From contig NZ_CP032548.1 of assembly GCF_003867015.1 (NCBI RefSeq), forward strand, positions 3,353,001 to 3,417,000: DNA of 64,000 nt, read 5' to 3'. A model generated the notes under the pieces. It was not told where the DNA came from, did not search any database, and saw only the letters and a program-made list of their open reading frames with translations. Source of the DNA: Tenacibaculum singaporense (GTDB lineage: Bacteria; Bacteroidota; Bacteroidia; Flavobacteriales; Flavobacteriaceae). The position numbers and the translations under genes are program-made. Positions 8,027 to 16,528 of this stretch are shown here, in pieces; position 1 is the stretch's first letter, and the number at the start of each line of letters is the position of its first letter.

Positions 8027-8821
8027 TTATTTTACCAACAAATCTTGCCCAATACTAATGTTATTATCACTTAATCCGTTTACTTCTTTTAATCGTTGTA
8101 CCGAAATATTATATCTTCTTGATATAGAATACAATGTATCTCCTTTTTGAACTTTATGAGAAGTTGTTTTATAAGTTGGTGTTTTCGCTGCTAAAGAACC
8201 ATCTCGCCTTACTCTATCATACTTATCTAGGTTGTATTTTCTAATAATCGATATTAACTTTTGAGGATATTTTCTATCCGTTGCATACCCTGCTCTCTTC
8301 AACCCATGAGCCCAACCTTTATAGTCTGTATGCCTCAATCTGAATAAACTTGCATATCGTTTACGAGTTAATAAAAACTGCGAATGGTCTTCATATGAAG
8401 TTTCTGGATATTTATATTTTCTAAAGCACTCTCCTTTTTCATCATCATCATGGGTTACACTATTTCCTTGCCAACCTCTATGACATTTAATTCCGAAGTG
8501 GTTGTTTGATCTGCGGGCTAACTGACTTCTACCACTTCCCGATTCTAACACTCCTTGAGCTAAAGTTATACTAGCAGGAATACCATGTTCGTGCATTTTC
8601 TTAACCGCAATCGGTGCAAATTTTTGAATATATGCCTCGGTATGATTTGTTGTAGTTTTTAATGGTTTTTGTATCTGTTCTAACTGTGGTAACTCAGGCA
8701 TTTTTTCTTCTCTAGGTTCTAAAGTTACCTCATTAGGTGTACTCTTTACTACATTTTTACCTGATCCACAACTTGTCAATATTACAGCACACACTGCTAA
8801 AAAAACTACCTTTACTCTCAT
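8027..8821 (-). CDS. Lipoprotein glucosaminidase (GH73) with LysM domain
   Basis: A peptidoglycan hydrolase anchored as a lipoprotein (lipobox LTSC, C18). The GH73 N-acetylglucosaminidase domain covers about 62-205, with the likely catalytic E93 in GVLESGSGRS and the conserved segment NHFGIKCHRGW. A single LysM peptidoglycan-binding repeat fills the C-terminus (about 220-264). The start ATG overlaps the stop of the upstream PLP deaminase gene by one base (TAATG), indicating translational coupling. It probably acts in cell-wall remodelling or daughter-cell separation. Confidence 0.9.
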   Translation of the reverse strand: MRVKVVFLAVCAVILTSCGSGKNVVKSTPNEVTLEPREEKMPELPQLEQIQKPLKTTTNHTEAYIQKFAPIAVKKMHEHGIPASITLAQGVLESGSGRSQLARRSNNHFGIKCHRGWQGNSVTHDDDEKGECFRKYKYPETSYEDHSQFLLTRKRYASLFRLRHTDYKGWAHGLKRAGYATDRKYPQKLISIIRKYNLDKYDRVRRDGSLAAKTPTYKTTSHKVQKGDTLYSISRRYNISVQRLKEVNGLSDNNISIGQDLLVK

Positions 8822-9762
8822 TAAACCTTTATTAACTCTTTATTTTTATTCTTTAATTTTTGATTTACTCCTGCTATTCCTTGCAAACCTCCTGTATGAA
8901 TTGCTAGTAGTTTACTACCTACTGGAAATGCACCTTTTGCTACTAAATCCAAAATCCCAAACAACATTTTCCCTGTATAAATAGGATCTAACAAAATAGT
9001 CGTTTGCTCTTTAAATTCATTAATAAAACGGATTAGCTCCTCATTATATTTTCCGTAACCTCCAAAATGATAGTCAGTTTGTAAACTCCAGTTTTCACTT
9101 CCTTTTACATAAGGTTGAATTTCATCTACTAAAAAATCACCTTTTAGTGCAGGAAAACCAATTACTTTTTGGTGTTTTTTTGCCGAATTTATCAATCCAG
9201 AAATGGTTCCTCCAGTACCAACTGCACAACAAATATAATTGAATTTTTCATCTTCATTTGTTAAAATCTCTTCGCAACCTTGAACAGCTAAAGCATTAGT
9301 TCCTCCTTCTGGAACCAAGTAAAAATCACCAAATTCTTTTTTTAATTGATTGATAAATGCTTCAGAAGTTTTATTTCGATAGGCTTCTCTGGTAATGAAC
9401 TTGAACTGCATTCCATTTTCGTATGCATTTCTCAAGGTTTCATTTTGAGAAAGTGTCTTCGTTACATCCTTTCCTAACTCATCACCTCTAATAATTCCAA
9501 TTGTTTTAAATCCCGCTATTTTTCCTGCGGCGGCAGTAGCTGCAATATGATTTGAAAAAGCACCTCCAAAAGTTAATAAAACCTCTTTCTCTTGTTGTTC
9601 TGCTTCTTCAATATTATACTTAAGTTTCCTGAATTTATTCCCTGAAACAAATGGATGGATGGTGTCTTCCCTTTTTACAAAGAGCTCAATTCCTTTTGTT
9701 GTTAAAACAGGTAGTTGAATTTGTTGATTCTCTGGTGTGGGAATTTCTAGTTGGAACAGCAT
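8821..9762 (-). CDS. PLP-dependent ACC deaminase / D-cysteine desulfhydrase family protein
   Basis: A fold-type II PLP enzyme of 313 residues. The cofactor lysine is K43 in SGNKFRKLKYN, the substrate-binding SNH follows at 70-72, and a glycine-rich phosphate loop VGTGGTISG lies in the second half. Family members open 1-aminocyclopropane-1-carboxylate or desulfhydrate D-cysteine, and sequence alone does not separate the two. It is the upstream partner of the coupled GH73 gene, an arrangement with no obvious metabolic link. Confidence 0.88.
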   Translation of the reverse strand: MLFQLEIPTPENQQIQLPVLTTKGIELFVKREDTIHPFVSGNKFRKLKYNIEEAEQQEKEVLLTFGGAFSNHIAATAAAGKIAGFKTIGIIRGDELGKDVTKTLSQNETLRNAYENGMQFKFITREAYRNKTSEAFINQLKKEFGDFYLVPEGGTNALAVQGCEEILTNEDEKFNYICCAVGTGGTISGLINSAKKHQKVIGFPALKGDFLVDEIQPYVKGSENWSLQTDYHFGGYGKYNEELIRFINEFKEQTTILLDPIYTGKMLFGILDLVAKGAFPVGSKLLAIHTGGLQGIAGVNQKLKNKNKELIKV

Positions 9763-9793
9763 TTTAAAAAGTTATCAACGCAAAAGTAAGTCT

Positions 9794-10657
9794 TTAATCT
9801 ATTTCTAGCTTATACCCTACTCCATGAATGTTAGTTATTTTTATGGAAGTATCGTCTTTTAGTTTTTTACGAAGTTTAGAAATATACGTATCTAAACTTC
9901 TTCCAACAACCACTCCGTTATCTTCCCAAACTCTTTTGGTTAACTCTTCTCTTTTTATAATTTCGTTTGGTCTGCTAATAAAAATTTCTAATAACTCACA
10001 TTCTTTTTTAGATAAGCTAATTTCTACAGCCTGTTTTACTAATTTGTTTTGCTCTGGATAAAACTCAAAAATTCCTAAGCTTACAACATTAGTTAGATTA
10101 TTCGTTGTTGTTGTTTTATTTTTTCTTCTCTTTTGATACACCACTACACTGGATACTAAAGCTAAAAACAACAACCCATAAAAAATAAACTGACTTTTAT
10201 TAGATGTACTCTTTTTATGAAATTGAACTTCTATAAAATAACAATCCTTTGGCAATGCTCTTCCTTTGCAGGGTATAATCGATTTTTCTTCTCTTTTTCG
10301 CATTTCATAACTATACACTACTTCTTCTTTAGTACAGCTTTTTACTTCTAGAATATAATTTGTTGGAAAACTAGATTTTTTAAAACTCCTGTTTACAAAA
10401 ATCACTAAGCTATCGGGTTGAATTTCCAAACTATCTTGAAAACTTAGCTTAAAGGTTGATTCATTCAACTGCTTTATAGGTAATATTAATGAGCTAGCAT
10501 CTCCATTACTTAATAATAACTGATGCCCCACATTTCGTAAGCAAACTTTTACACGTTCTGAAAAATTTTCGCTAGTAGTACACGAAATAAATAGTACTAT
10601 TACAACAAATAAGTAGACACTTATTTTATTTACTATTAAATTAGGATTCTTACTCAT
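9794..10657 (-). CDS. Membrane-tethered winged-helix transcriptional regulator (OmpR/PhoB DNA-binding type)
   Basis: The order is inverted relative to a response regulator. An N-terminal hydrophobic segment ends in LFISC (C26), so it is either a lipoprotein signal or a membrane helix. A periplasmic region of about 130 residues follows, then a second membrane helix (about 156-174), then a cytoplasmic Trans_reg_C winged helix (about 192-287). The latter has recognition helix RSLDTYISKLRKKL and wing HGVGYKLE. There is no receiver domain, so this is a ToxR/CadC-like one-component sensor. I chose the ATG at 10657 (MSKNPNLIVNKIS); a further ATG at 10684 would add nine residues. Three 11-bp-spaced half-sites lie 45-71 bp upstream, which suggests autoregulation. 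Confidence 0.85.
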   Translation of the reverse strand: MSKNPNLIVNKISVYLFVVIVLFISCTTSENFSERVKVCLRNVGHQLLLSNGDASSLILPIKQLNESTFKLSFQDSLEIQPDSLVIFVNRSFKKSSFPTNYILEVKSCTKEEVVYSYEMRKREEKSIIPCKGRALPKDCYFIEVQFHKKSTSNKSQFIFYGLLFLALVSSVVVYQKRRKNKTTTTNNLTNVVSLGIFEFYPEQNKLVKQAVEISLSKKECELLEIFISRPNEIIKREELTKRVWEDNGVVVGRSLDTYISKLRKKLKDDTSIKITNIHGVGYKLEID

Positions 10658-10665
10658 ATTGTTTA

Positions 10666-10697
10666 CAAATATCCTACTTTTCAATGGTTTTAATCAA
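10666..10697 (-). promoter_or_regulatory. Candidate promoter of the winged-helix regulator
   Basis: On the minus strand, TTG (10697-10695) and GATATTTG (10673-10666) are 21 nt apart. This matches the TTG/TAnnTTTG pattern except for the first two bases of the second box. The leader would be very short. The three-repeat site begins only 5 bp upstream of the first box. Confidence 0.4.
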
Positions 10698-10701
10698 TAG
10701 T

Positions 10702-10728
10702 TGACATTTCTTTTACACTTTTTTGACA
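10702..10728 (-). promoter_or_regulatory. Triple 11-bp direct repeat, probable PhoB/OmpR-type operator
   Basis: Read on the minus strand there are TGTCA, TGTAA and TGTCA, at plus-strand starts 10724, 10713 and 10702, each exactly 11 bp apart. Head-to-tail 11-bp half-sites are the hallmark of PhoB/OmpR-type winged helices, which is the DNA-binding class of the gene that starts 45 bp downstream. Confidence 0.6.
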
Positions 10729-10898
10729 TTTTCATTCTCTTCATTCCAACTAGAGAGAGGTCTCTTATTAAAACAAACTAAGCCACAATCTTGAGATTTT
10801 ACTTCGTTGAACCTAACATCTTCTTTCTTAGTTCAAAAACAATTTTCTTTTACTATATTTAAAATCAAAAACATAGAGCTAATCTAGTTATTACAATT

Positions 10899-12020
10899 AT
10901 GGAACATTACTTAAAAAAGGAGCTTTACGATTTAATCAAAACAGATGATTCAATATTTTCTTTTATTCAAGAAGGATCTCTAGATGGCTTATGGTATTGG
11001 GATCTAGAAAACCCTGAAAATGAATGGATGAATGAAAAGTTTTGGACAGAATTAGGATATAACCCAAATGAAATGCCCCATAAAAGTGATGCTTGGCAAA
11101 ATATTATAAATAAAGATGATTTAAACACTGCTCTGGAAAATTTCAATAAACATTGTGAAGACTCTAATCATCCATATGACCAAGTTGTCAGGTATAAACA
11201 TAAAGATGGTTCAACTGTTTATATTAGATGTCGAGGTTTAGTTATTCGAAATAGTCTTGGTACACCAATAAGAATGTTAGGTGCTCATAATAATATTACC
11301 AAAATTATGACAACAACAACAAAACTAAAAGAAGCTAATAAAATGCTAGCTGAAAAAAACAAGGAACTAGAACAATTTGCCTACATAGCTTCACATGATT
11401 TACAAGAACCAGTAAATACCATTCAAAGCTTTGCTGACTTATTATTACAAGATTATGGAAATGATATTGAAAAGGAAGCCAGTATATATCTTAATTACAT
11501 ATCTGTTTCTGCTAAACGAATGAAAAGCCTTATTAATTCATTACTTGATTATAGCAAACTTGGAGAAAACAAAAACCTAAGTAATATAAATTGTGATGAA
11601 TTATTAAAAAATGTTTTAATCGATCTTGACAAAAAGATTAAAAATAGCAAAGCAATTATTAAAATAGGTTCCTTACCAAAGTTAAAAGGATATGAAACTG
11701 AACTAGGGCTTTTGTTTCTAAATCTGATTGGAAATGCAATCAAGTTTCAAAAACAAAATATAAGACCTCAAATATTCATTGATGCTAAAAAAGAGAATGG
11801 ATGGACATTCTCAATTACGGACAATGGAATAGGAATAGACGAACCTTATAAGGAAAAAATATTTTCTATGTTTCAAAGGTTAAACAATAGGTCTGAATAT
11901 GAAGGAACAGGTATTGGACTTGCTCATTGTAAAAAAATAGCATCTATGCACAATGGAAATATTTGGGTGCAATCTGAATTAGGTGTAGGAAGTACGTTCT
12001 ACTTCAATATAAAAGTATAA
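10899..12020 (+). CDS. PAS-domain sensor histidine kinase
   Basis: A soluble kinase of 373 residues. A PAS_3-type fold covers about 20-135, with the PAC-like end MLGAHNNITKI. A short coiled coil follows, then HisKA with the phospho-acceptor H166 in ASHDLQEP. The HATPase domain has N279 (NLIGNAIKF), DNGIG (308-312) and GTGIG (336-340). No membrane segment or receiver domain is present and no response regulator is adjacent, so it is an orphan kinase. It is divergent from the membrane-tethered winged-helix regulator and may share its control region. Confidence 0.9.
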   Translation: MEHYLKKELYDLIKTDDSIFSFIQEGSLDGLWYWDLENPENEWMNEKFWTELGYNPNEMPHKSDAWQNIINKDDLNTALENFNKHCEDSNHPYDQVVRYKHKDGSTVYIRCRGLVIRNSLGTPIRMLGAHNNITKIMTTTTKLKEANKMLAEKNKELEQFAYIASHDLQEPVNTIQSFADLLLQDYGNDIEKEASIYLNYISVSAKRMKSLINSLLDYSKLGENKNLSNINCDELLKNVLIDLDKKIKNSKAIIKIGSLPKLKGYETELGLLFLNLIGNAIKFQKQNIRPQIFIDAKKENGWTFSITDNGIGIDEPYKEKIFSMFQRLNNRSEYEGTGIGLAHCKKIASMHNGNIWVQSELGVGSTFYFNIKV

Positions 12021-12042
12021 TCAATACTAGTATAAACTATAC

Positions 12043-13959
12043 CTATAACCCAGCCACCTGTTCTTCTACTTGCTCCCACTCTTCCATGAGTTGATCAACT
12101 TTCGCTTTTTTGGCTTTGTAGTTTTCAAAGAAATTAGGACGTGAAGATACCTCGTCGTAATTCTGAGCTAGTTCTAAATCTATTTGCTCAATTTCGGCTT
12201 CTAAATTCGCTATTTGATTTTCTATTTTATTAAGCTTATTTTTTAACTTTTTAAGTTCCTTTTCTTGCTCTCTCGATAACTGATACGCTTCTTTTTTAGA
12301 AGTATCTTTTTCTTTGGTTACTACGGTTCTTTTTTCAGCATCGCGTAAACTTTCCATTTTGTGTTGCTCTAAGAAATAATCGATATCACCTAAATATTCT
12401 TTTATTTCTCGGTCTTTAAATCCGTATACGGTTGTTGTTAATCCTTGTAAGAAATCACGGTCGTGAGATACTACGATTAAGGTTCCGTCAAAGTTCTGTA
12501 GAGCCTTTTTTAATACATTTTTGGAAGCAATATCTAAGTGGTTGGTAGGCTCATCCATTATCAACACGTTAAAAGGTGATAATAATAGCTTACACAACGC
12601 TAAACGGTTTCGCTCTCCTCCTGATAGTACTTTTGCTTTTTTATCTACTGCTTCTCCACCAAACAAAAAGGCCCCTAACATGTCTCTTACCTTTACTCGG
12701 TTGGTATCATTAGCAGCGTCTTCCATGATTTCCAACACTGTTTTCTCTGGTGGTAATTCTTCTGACTGGTTCTGCGCAAAATATCCTATCTCTACATTAT
12801 GCCCGAGCTTTAAGTTTCCTTCAAACGGAATCTCCCCTACCATCATCTTCGCTAAAGTAGATTTCCCTTGTCCATTTTGCCCTACAAAGGCTATTCTACT
12901 ATTACGTTCAATCAGCAAATTGACATTTTTCAACACCTCTTTGTCTCCGTAACTCTTGGATAGGTTTTCAGCTTCTACAATAATTTTCCCTGGTTCTTTC
13001 GAAATAGCAAAGCGAACATTCATTACCGCGTTATCATCTTGATCAACCTCAATACGCTCAACCTTGTCTAACTTTTTGATTAGTGATTGTGCCATAGAAG
13101 CTTTGTTAGCTTTCGCACGGAACTTCTCAATCAACTTTTCGGTATGCTCAATTTCTTTTTGTTGATTTTTCTGAGCTTGTAATTGCTTTTCTTTTATTTC
13201 AGCTCGCAACTTTAAAAACTCTGAGTAAGGCTTTTTATAATCGTAAATCTGTCCTAGTGAAATTTCTATTGTACGGTTAGTTACGTTATCTAAAAACATT
13301 TTATCATGTGATACTAACACTATGGCGCCTGCATAATTCTTTAAGAAATTTTCTAGCCAAATAATTGACTCAATATCTAAGTGATTGGTAGGCTCATCTA
13401 GCAATAAAATATCATTATTCTGTAAAAGTAGTTTTGCTAATTCAATACGCATACGCCAACCTCCAGAAAAAGTATCAGTTAACTTATCAAAATCTTCTCG
13501 TTGAAAACCTAACCCTTGTAAAATCTTTTCGGTTTCTCCTTGGTAGTTATATCCACCAAGTAACTCGTAACGTTCAGTTTTCTCGTTTAAATCAATAATT
13601 AATTGATTATACGCTTCACTTTCATAATCAGTTCTTTCTGCTAGTTGACGATTAATTTCATCAAGCTCTAGTTCAATTTCTTTAATTTCAGTAAATGCTT
13701 GGTATGCTTCTTCTAAAATAGTTCTTCCATGTACAAAATCAATATCCTGTCGTAAAAACCCTATACGTACATCTTTATCAAATGCCAGTGTTCCGCCACT
13801 ACTTTCAATATCTTTTGATAAAACTTTTAATAAGGTAGATTTTCCTGCTCCATTTTTTCCAATCAATCCAATTCTGTCTCCTTTTATTAACTTAAAAGTG
13901 ATTCCAGAAAACAAATCTGTTCCCATAAATGAAACTGATACATCGTGTACGTTTAACAT
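12043..13959 (-). CDS. ABC-F family ATPase (Uup/YheS-like)
   Basis: Two ABC cassettes lie in one chain without membrane segments. Walker A is GKNGAGKST (34-42) in the first and GQNGQGKST in the second. The signatures are FSGGWRMRIELA and LSGGERNRLALC, and both Walker B motifs read LLLDEPTNHLD or LIMDEPTNHLD. A linker of the P-site tRNA-interaction type lies between them. The C-terminal 75 residues are a Lys/Glu coiled coil, as in Uup-type proteins. ABC-F proteins act on the ribosome during translation or stalling. A 20-bp palindrome overlaps the predicted promoter. Confidence 0.92.
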   Translation of the reverse strand: MLNVHDVSVSFMGTDLFSGITFKLIKGDRIGLIGKNGAGKSTLLKVLSKDIESSGGTLAFDKDVRIGFLRQDIDFVHGRTILEEAYQAFTEIKEIELELDEINRQLAERTDYESEAYNQLIIDLNEKTERYELLGGYNYQGETEKILQGLGFQREDFDKLTDTFSGGWRMRIELAKLLLQNNDILLLDEPTNHLDIESIIWLENFLKNYAGAIVLVSHDKMFLDNVTNRTIEISLGQIYDYKKPYSEFLKLRAEIKEKQLQAQKNQQKEIEHTEKLIEKFRAKANKASMAQSLIKKLDKVERIEVDQDDNAVMNVRFAISKEPGKIIVEAENLSKSYGDKEVLKNVNLLIERNSRIAFVGQNGQGKSTLAKMMVGEIPFEGNLKLGHNVEIGYFAQNQSEELPPEKTVLEIMEDAANDTNRVKVRDMLGAFLFGGEAVDKKAKVLSGGERNRLALCKLLLSPFNVLIMDEPTNHLDIASKNVLKKALQNFDGTLIVVSHDRDFLQGLTTTVYGFKDREIKEYLGDIDYFLEQHKMESLRDAEKRTVVTKEKDTSKKEAYQLSREQEKELKKLKNKLNKIENQIANLEAEIEQIDLELAQNYDEVSSRPNFFENYKAKKAKVDQLMEEWEQVEEQVAGL

Positions 13960-13981
13960 ATTTTTAGCAAATTACTTTAGT

Positions 13982-14001
13982 TTTGTAACTAGAGTTACAA
14001 A
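13982..14001. promoter_or_regulatory. 20-bp palindromic operator candidate upstream of the ABC-F gene
   Basis: TTTGTAACT-AG-AGTTACAAA is a perfect 9-2-9 inverted repeat. On the minus strand its outer TTTG also serves as a -33 box, 23 nt from TAATTTG, a near match to the -7 box. A repressor bound here would block the ABC-F promoter. A second short palindrome with the same half-site, TTTGTACAAA, lies at 14025-14034 on the side of the divergent DUF983 gene. Confidence 0.5.
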
Positions 14002-14078
14002 CGATAGTTTTATTTTTGTTGAAATTTGTACAAACTTACAAAAAGCAAATAGTTAATCGAACTTAATACCCATAAGAA

Positions 14079-14474
14079 ATGTTTGGAAAAGGAAGTAAAT
14101 TGTATAGTATTTTTAATAGTAAATGTCCTCGATGTCATGAAGGAGACTTCTTTAAATACAAACTTAACTTCAACCCTAAAAAAGTAACTACTTTACATGA
14201 AAATTGTCCTCAATGTAATTTTAAGTACATGATGGAGCCTTCTTTTTTCTTTGGTGCGATGTATGTAAATTACGCGCTTGCAGTAGCTCTTTTTGTTGCT
14301 ATTTTTATTATTGCTAAAGTTTTTATTGGCTTATCTATTTTACATAGTTTCATAGCTATAATAGTTGTTTCTTTAATATTAACACCTATTACATTAAGAC
14401 TTTCAAGAATTATTTGGATTAACCTATTTGTGGGTTATAAAAAGAACGCCAAAGAATTACAATCAGAAAAATAA
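14079..14474 (+). CDS. DUF983 family membrane protein with zinc-ribbon-like cysteines
   Basis: It has two CxxC pairs in the N-terminal half (C16/C19 in CPRCHEGDFF and C43/C46 in CPQCNFKY), which probably form a zinc ribbon. Two membrane helices (about 57-80 and 85-110) follow, then a cationic tail. The length of 131 residues fits DUF983. The function is unknown. It is divergent from the ABC-F gene and ends at a strong terminator shared with the converging flavoprotein gene. Confidence 0.85.
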   Translation: MFGKGSKLYSIFNSKCPRCHEGDFFKYKLNFNPKKVTTLHENCPQCNFKYMMEPSFFFGAMYVNYALAVALFVAIFIIAKVFIGLSILHSFIAIIVVSLILTPITLRLSRIIWINLFVGYKKNAKELQSEK

Positions 14475-14504
14475 CTCTACTAGGAATAAGTTTATTATTT
14501 CTTA

Positions 14505-14546
14505 AAATATAAAAAGGTTCGTTATTCAACGAACCTTTTTATATTT
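14505..14546. terminator. Shared bidirectional terminator overlapping a coding end
   Basis: A perfect 19-bp stem (14505-14523 with 14528-14546) has a 4-nt ATTC loop and A/T-tracts on both flanks. The right arm encodes the last residues and the stop of the flavoprotein gene on the minus strand, so coding and termination signals are superimposed. Confidence 0.85.
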
Positions 14547-15571
14547 ATTTCTTTATCCAACTCTTCACCCTTCTCGAGATGATTATATAAGTTTTCTGCA
14601 ACAGTTGGGGCAATCATTACACCACGTGTTCCTAAGCCGTTTAAAATAGCTAATTTTTGATATTCTGGATGTTTTCCTACTAAAGGTCTTCTATCTTTTA
14701 CTGTAGGGCGTATTCCTGCTGATTGTTCAATTACTGTATATGGAACTGATATTATCTTTTGTAATTTTTCTTCCAACTCTTTTCTTCCTTCTTCTGTTGG
14801 AACTGATGTTTTATCTGTCCAATTAAAAGTAGCGCCTACTTTGTATGTATCGTCACCTAACGGCATTATAAATACACTGCCTTTTAATAAAAAATCTATT
14901 TTTAGTTCGGGAGCATGAATTGTTATCGTTTCTCCTTTCGTTCCATTTAAAGGCAAATAATTAAAAAATGGGTTTTTCTTTAAACCAAATCCTTCACTAA
15001 ACACAATTCTTTTTGCTGTAATATTATCATAACTTACTTTATCTTCTTGAATAGTAACTTTTGAATAGTCAAAGGCTTGTTCTAGGAGACTTTTTAATGA
15101 TTTTATATACTCTTTATAAGACTTTACTAATAAAGGGGTATCAATTCTTCCTGTTCCTTTTAATTCTCCAAATCCATAATTACCTATAATTCCTTTTATT
15201 TTTTTTTTTGATATTTTTGGATTCATATAGTAAGACAACATTGGTTTATCTGATGCAATGAACCAATTGTTTTCATCTCCTACACTTGAAAATACTTTTT
15301 TAGTAGTAAATTTATAATCTAAGTTAAGTTGTAACTTTTCTTCTAGTTCTTCATAAAAAGGGATTGCCTTTTCTAGTTGTTCATGTCCATTCCAAACTGG
15401 CGTAAATCGTTTTAAGATTACAGGATTGTATACTCCACCAGCAACTACTGAAGATACTTGTGAAGTATTTTCAAAAACAATAAAACTTTTATTGTTTTTA
15501 ATTAATTGTTCTGTAAAGGCTATTCCTGATAACCCTAAGCCAACGATGATATAATCTACCTCTTTATTCAT
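14522..15571 (-). CDS. FAD-dependent oxidoreductase, DAO family (MnmC2/glycine-oxidase-like)
   Basis: A D-amino-acid-oxidase-type flavoprotein of 349 residues. The N-terminal dinucleotide fold has GLGLSG (11-16). The C-terminal segment (AGIRPTVKDRRPLVGKH, then LNGLGTRGVMIAP) resembles the flavin-binding end of glycine oxidase and of the FAD domain of MnmC. No signal peptide is present. The substrate is not certain: oxidative deamination of a small amine, or the cmnm5-to-nm5 step of tRNA wobble-uridine modification, are both possible. Flanking terminators on both sides make it a single-gene unit. Confidence 0.8.
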   Translation of the reverse strand: MNKEVDYIIVGLGLSGIAFTEQLIKNNKSFIVFENTSQVSSVVAGGVYNPVILKRFTPVWNGHEQLEKAIPFYEELEEKLQLNLDYKFTTKKVFSSVGDENNWFIASDKPMLSYYMNPKISKKKIKGIIGNYGFGELKGTGRIDTPLLVKSYKEYIKSLKSLLEQAFDYSKVTIQEDKVSYDNITAKRIVFSEGFGLKKNPFFNYLPLNGTKGETITIHAPELKIDFLLKGSVFIMPLGDDTYKVGATFNWTDKTSVPTEEGRKELEEKLQKIISVPYTVIEQSAGIRPTVKDRRPLVGKHPEYQKLAILNGLGTRGVMIAPTVAENLYNHLEKGEELDKEINIKRFVE

Positions 15572-15596
15572 AATTCAAAAGTACTACTATTGTAAT

Positions 15597-15627
15597 AAAA
15601 AAGAGCTTGCATTGCAAGCTCTTTTTT
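15597..15627 (-). terminator. Terminator of the gldKLMN operon
   Basis: A perfect 14-bp stem (AAAAAAGAGCTTGC/GCAAGCTCTTTTTT) with an ATT loop lies 20 nt past the gldN stop. Minus-strand transcripts end in a U-run. Confidence 0.85.
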
Positions 15628-15647
15628 GTTTATACTGAAAAGGAATA

Positions 15648-16508
15648 TTAATAATTCCACATATCCATTTCTCTATTACGAATACCTTCTTTAATTCTAT
15701 TTGCTTCTAACAATTGAAATAAAGAGTTACCACGAACATAATCAGAAATAGCTCTGTCTCCATAAATGTTCTCTTCTCTCAAAATGGTTGAGTTAAAACG
15801 TCTTGCATTTAACAAGTTGTCATAAGAAAGTGGTTGTGCTGAATTTTCTGGGTTGAATACTTTCGAACTATGTAACGTTTCACGAGCATCTGGGAAAAAC
15901 ACCCAAAATAATGGATATACATTTTCACTATCGTCAATTTCTTCAACTCCCATTACTTGTACATCTGGCCCCATAGGTGCTAAGGCTAATAAACGATATT
16001 TTAACTCACCTTGGCGTTTGTCAAAATACCAAATACCTTTCAATTTAAATCCTTTAATATCCTGAGACTGTACATAATAATCATCCACATAATCTCCATT
16101 TTGACGTTGATTATGAACCATCATTTCTATATCGTTCATACCAATCTTTGTAGTAAAATAAGAGTCGTTATAAACCTCAGTTATTTCACCGTTTTTGATA
16201 CCTTTTAATAAAGTATCAAATAAAGAACGTCTTGTAAGACCTGCATTCATAGTATCAATTGGGTAATAATAAGGTAGATTTATTTTCTGGTTTAAATCTA
16301 CATATTCCCACACCACTTTAGACCATAACACATCTCTATCACTAATGTAGCCATAAGGAAGTGGTTTGTCATCTTCTGAAGCTATTTGAGCTTCAGATTT
16401 AACTCCAATTTCATCTACCTTTTTAGCATTTAAAAGGTTAGCTTGTGCACTTGCATAGCTTGTCGCAGCAAACGCGAATAAAACCATATAAAAACGCTTC
16501 CAATTCAT
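15648..16508 (-). CDS. gldN: Gliding motility protein GldN
   Basis: A periplasmic component of the type IX secretion system that forms the outer-membrane-associated ring with the lipoprotein GldK. The 286-residue chain has a signal peptide ending at SYASA and the typical GldN body with VLWSKVVWEYVDLNQKINLPYYYP (first half) and DARETLHSSKVFNP. It is the last gene of gldKLMN, 20 nt after gldM, and is followed by a strong terminator. The length and gene order match known gld clusters. Confidence 0.95.
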   Translation of the reverse strand: MNWKRFYMVLFAFAATSYASAQANLLNAKKVDEIGVKSEAQIASEDDKPLPYGYISDRDVLWSKVVWEYVDLNQKINLPYYYPIDTMNAGLTRRSLFDTLLKGIKNGEITEVYNDSYFTTKIGMNDIEMMVHNQRQNGDYVDDYYVQSQDIKGFKLKGIWYFDKRQGELKYRLLALAPMGPDVQVMGVEEIDDSENVYPLFWVFFPDARETLHSSKVFNPENSAQPLSYDNLLNARRFNSTILREENIYGDRAISDYVRGNSLFQLLEANRIKEGIRNREMDMWNY

Positions 16509-16528
16509 ACTTTCTTATTTTTTACTTA

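Noticed and set aside
10754..10765. AGAGA-GG-TCTCT inverted repeat between the winged-helix regulator and the PAS kinase
   Set aside because: The arms are only 5 bp in a purine/pyrimidine run, so chance is likely; the 11-bp repeat array nearby is stronger.
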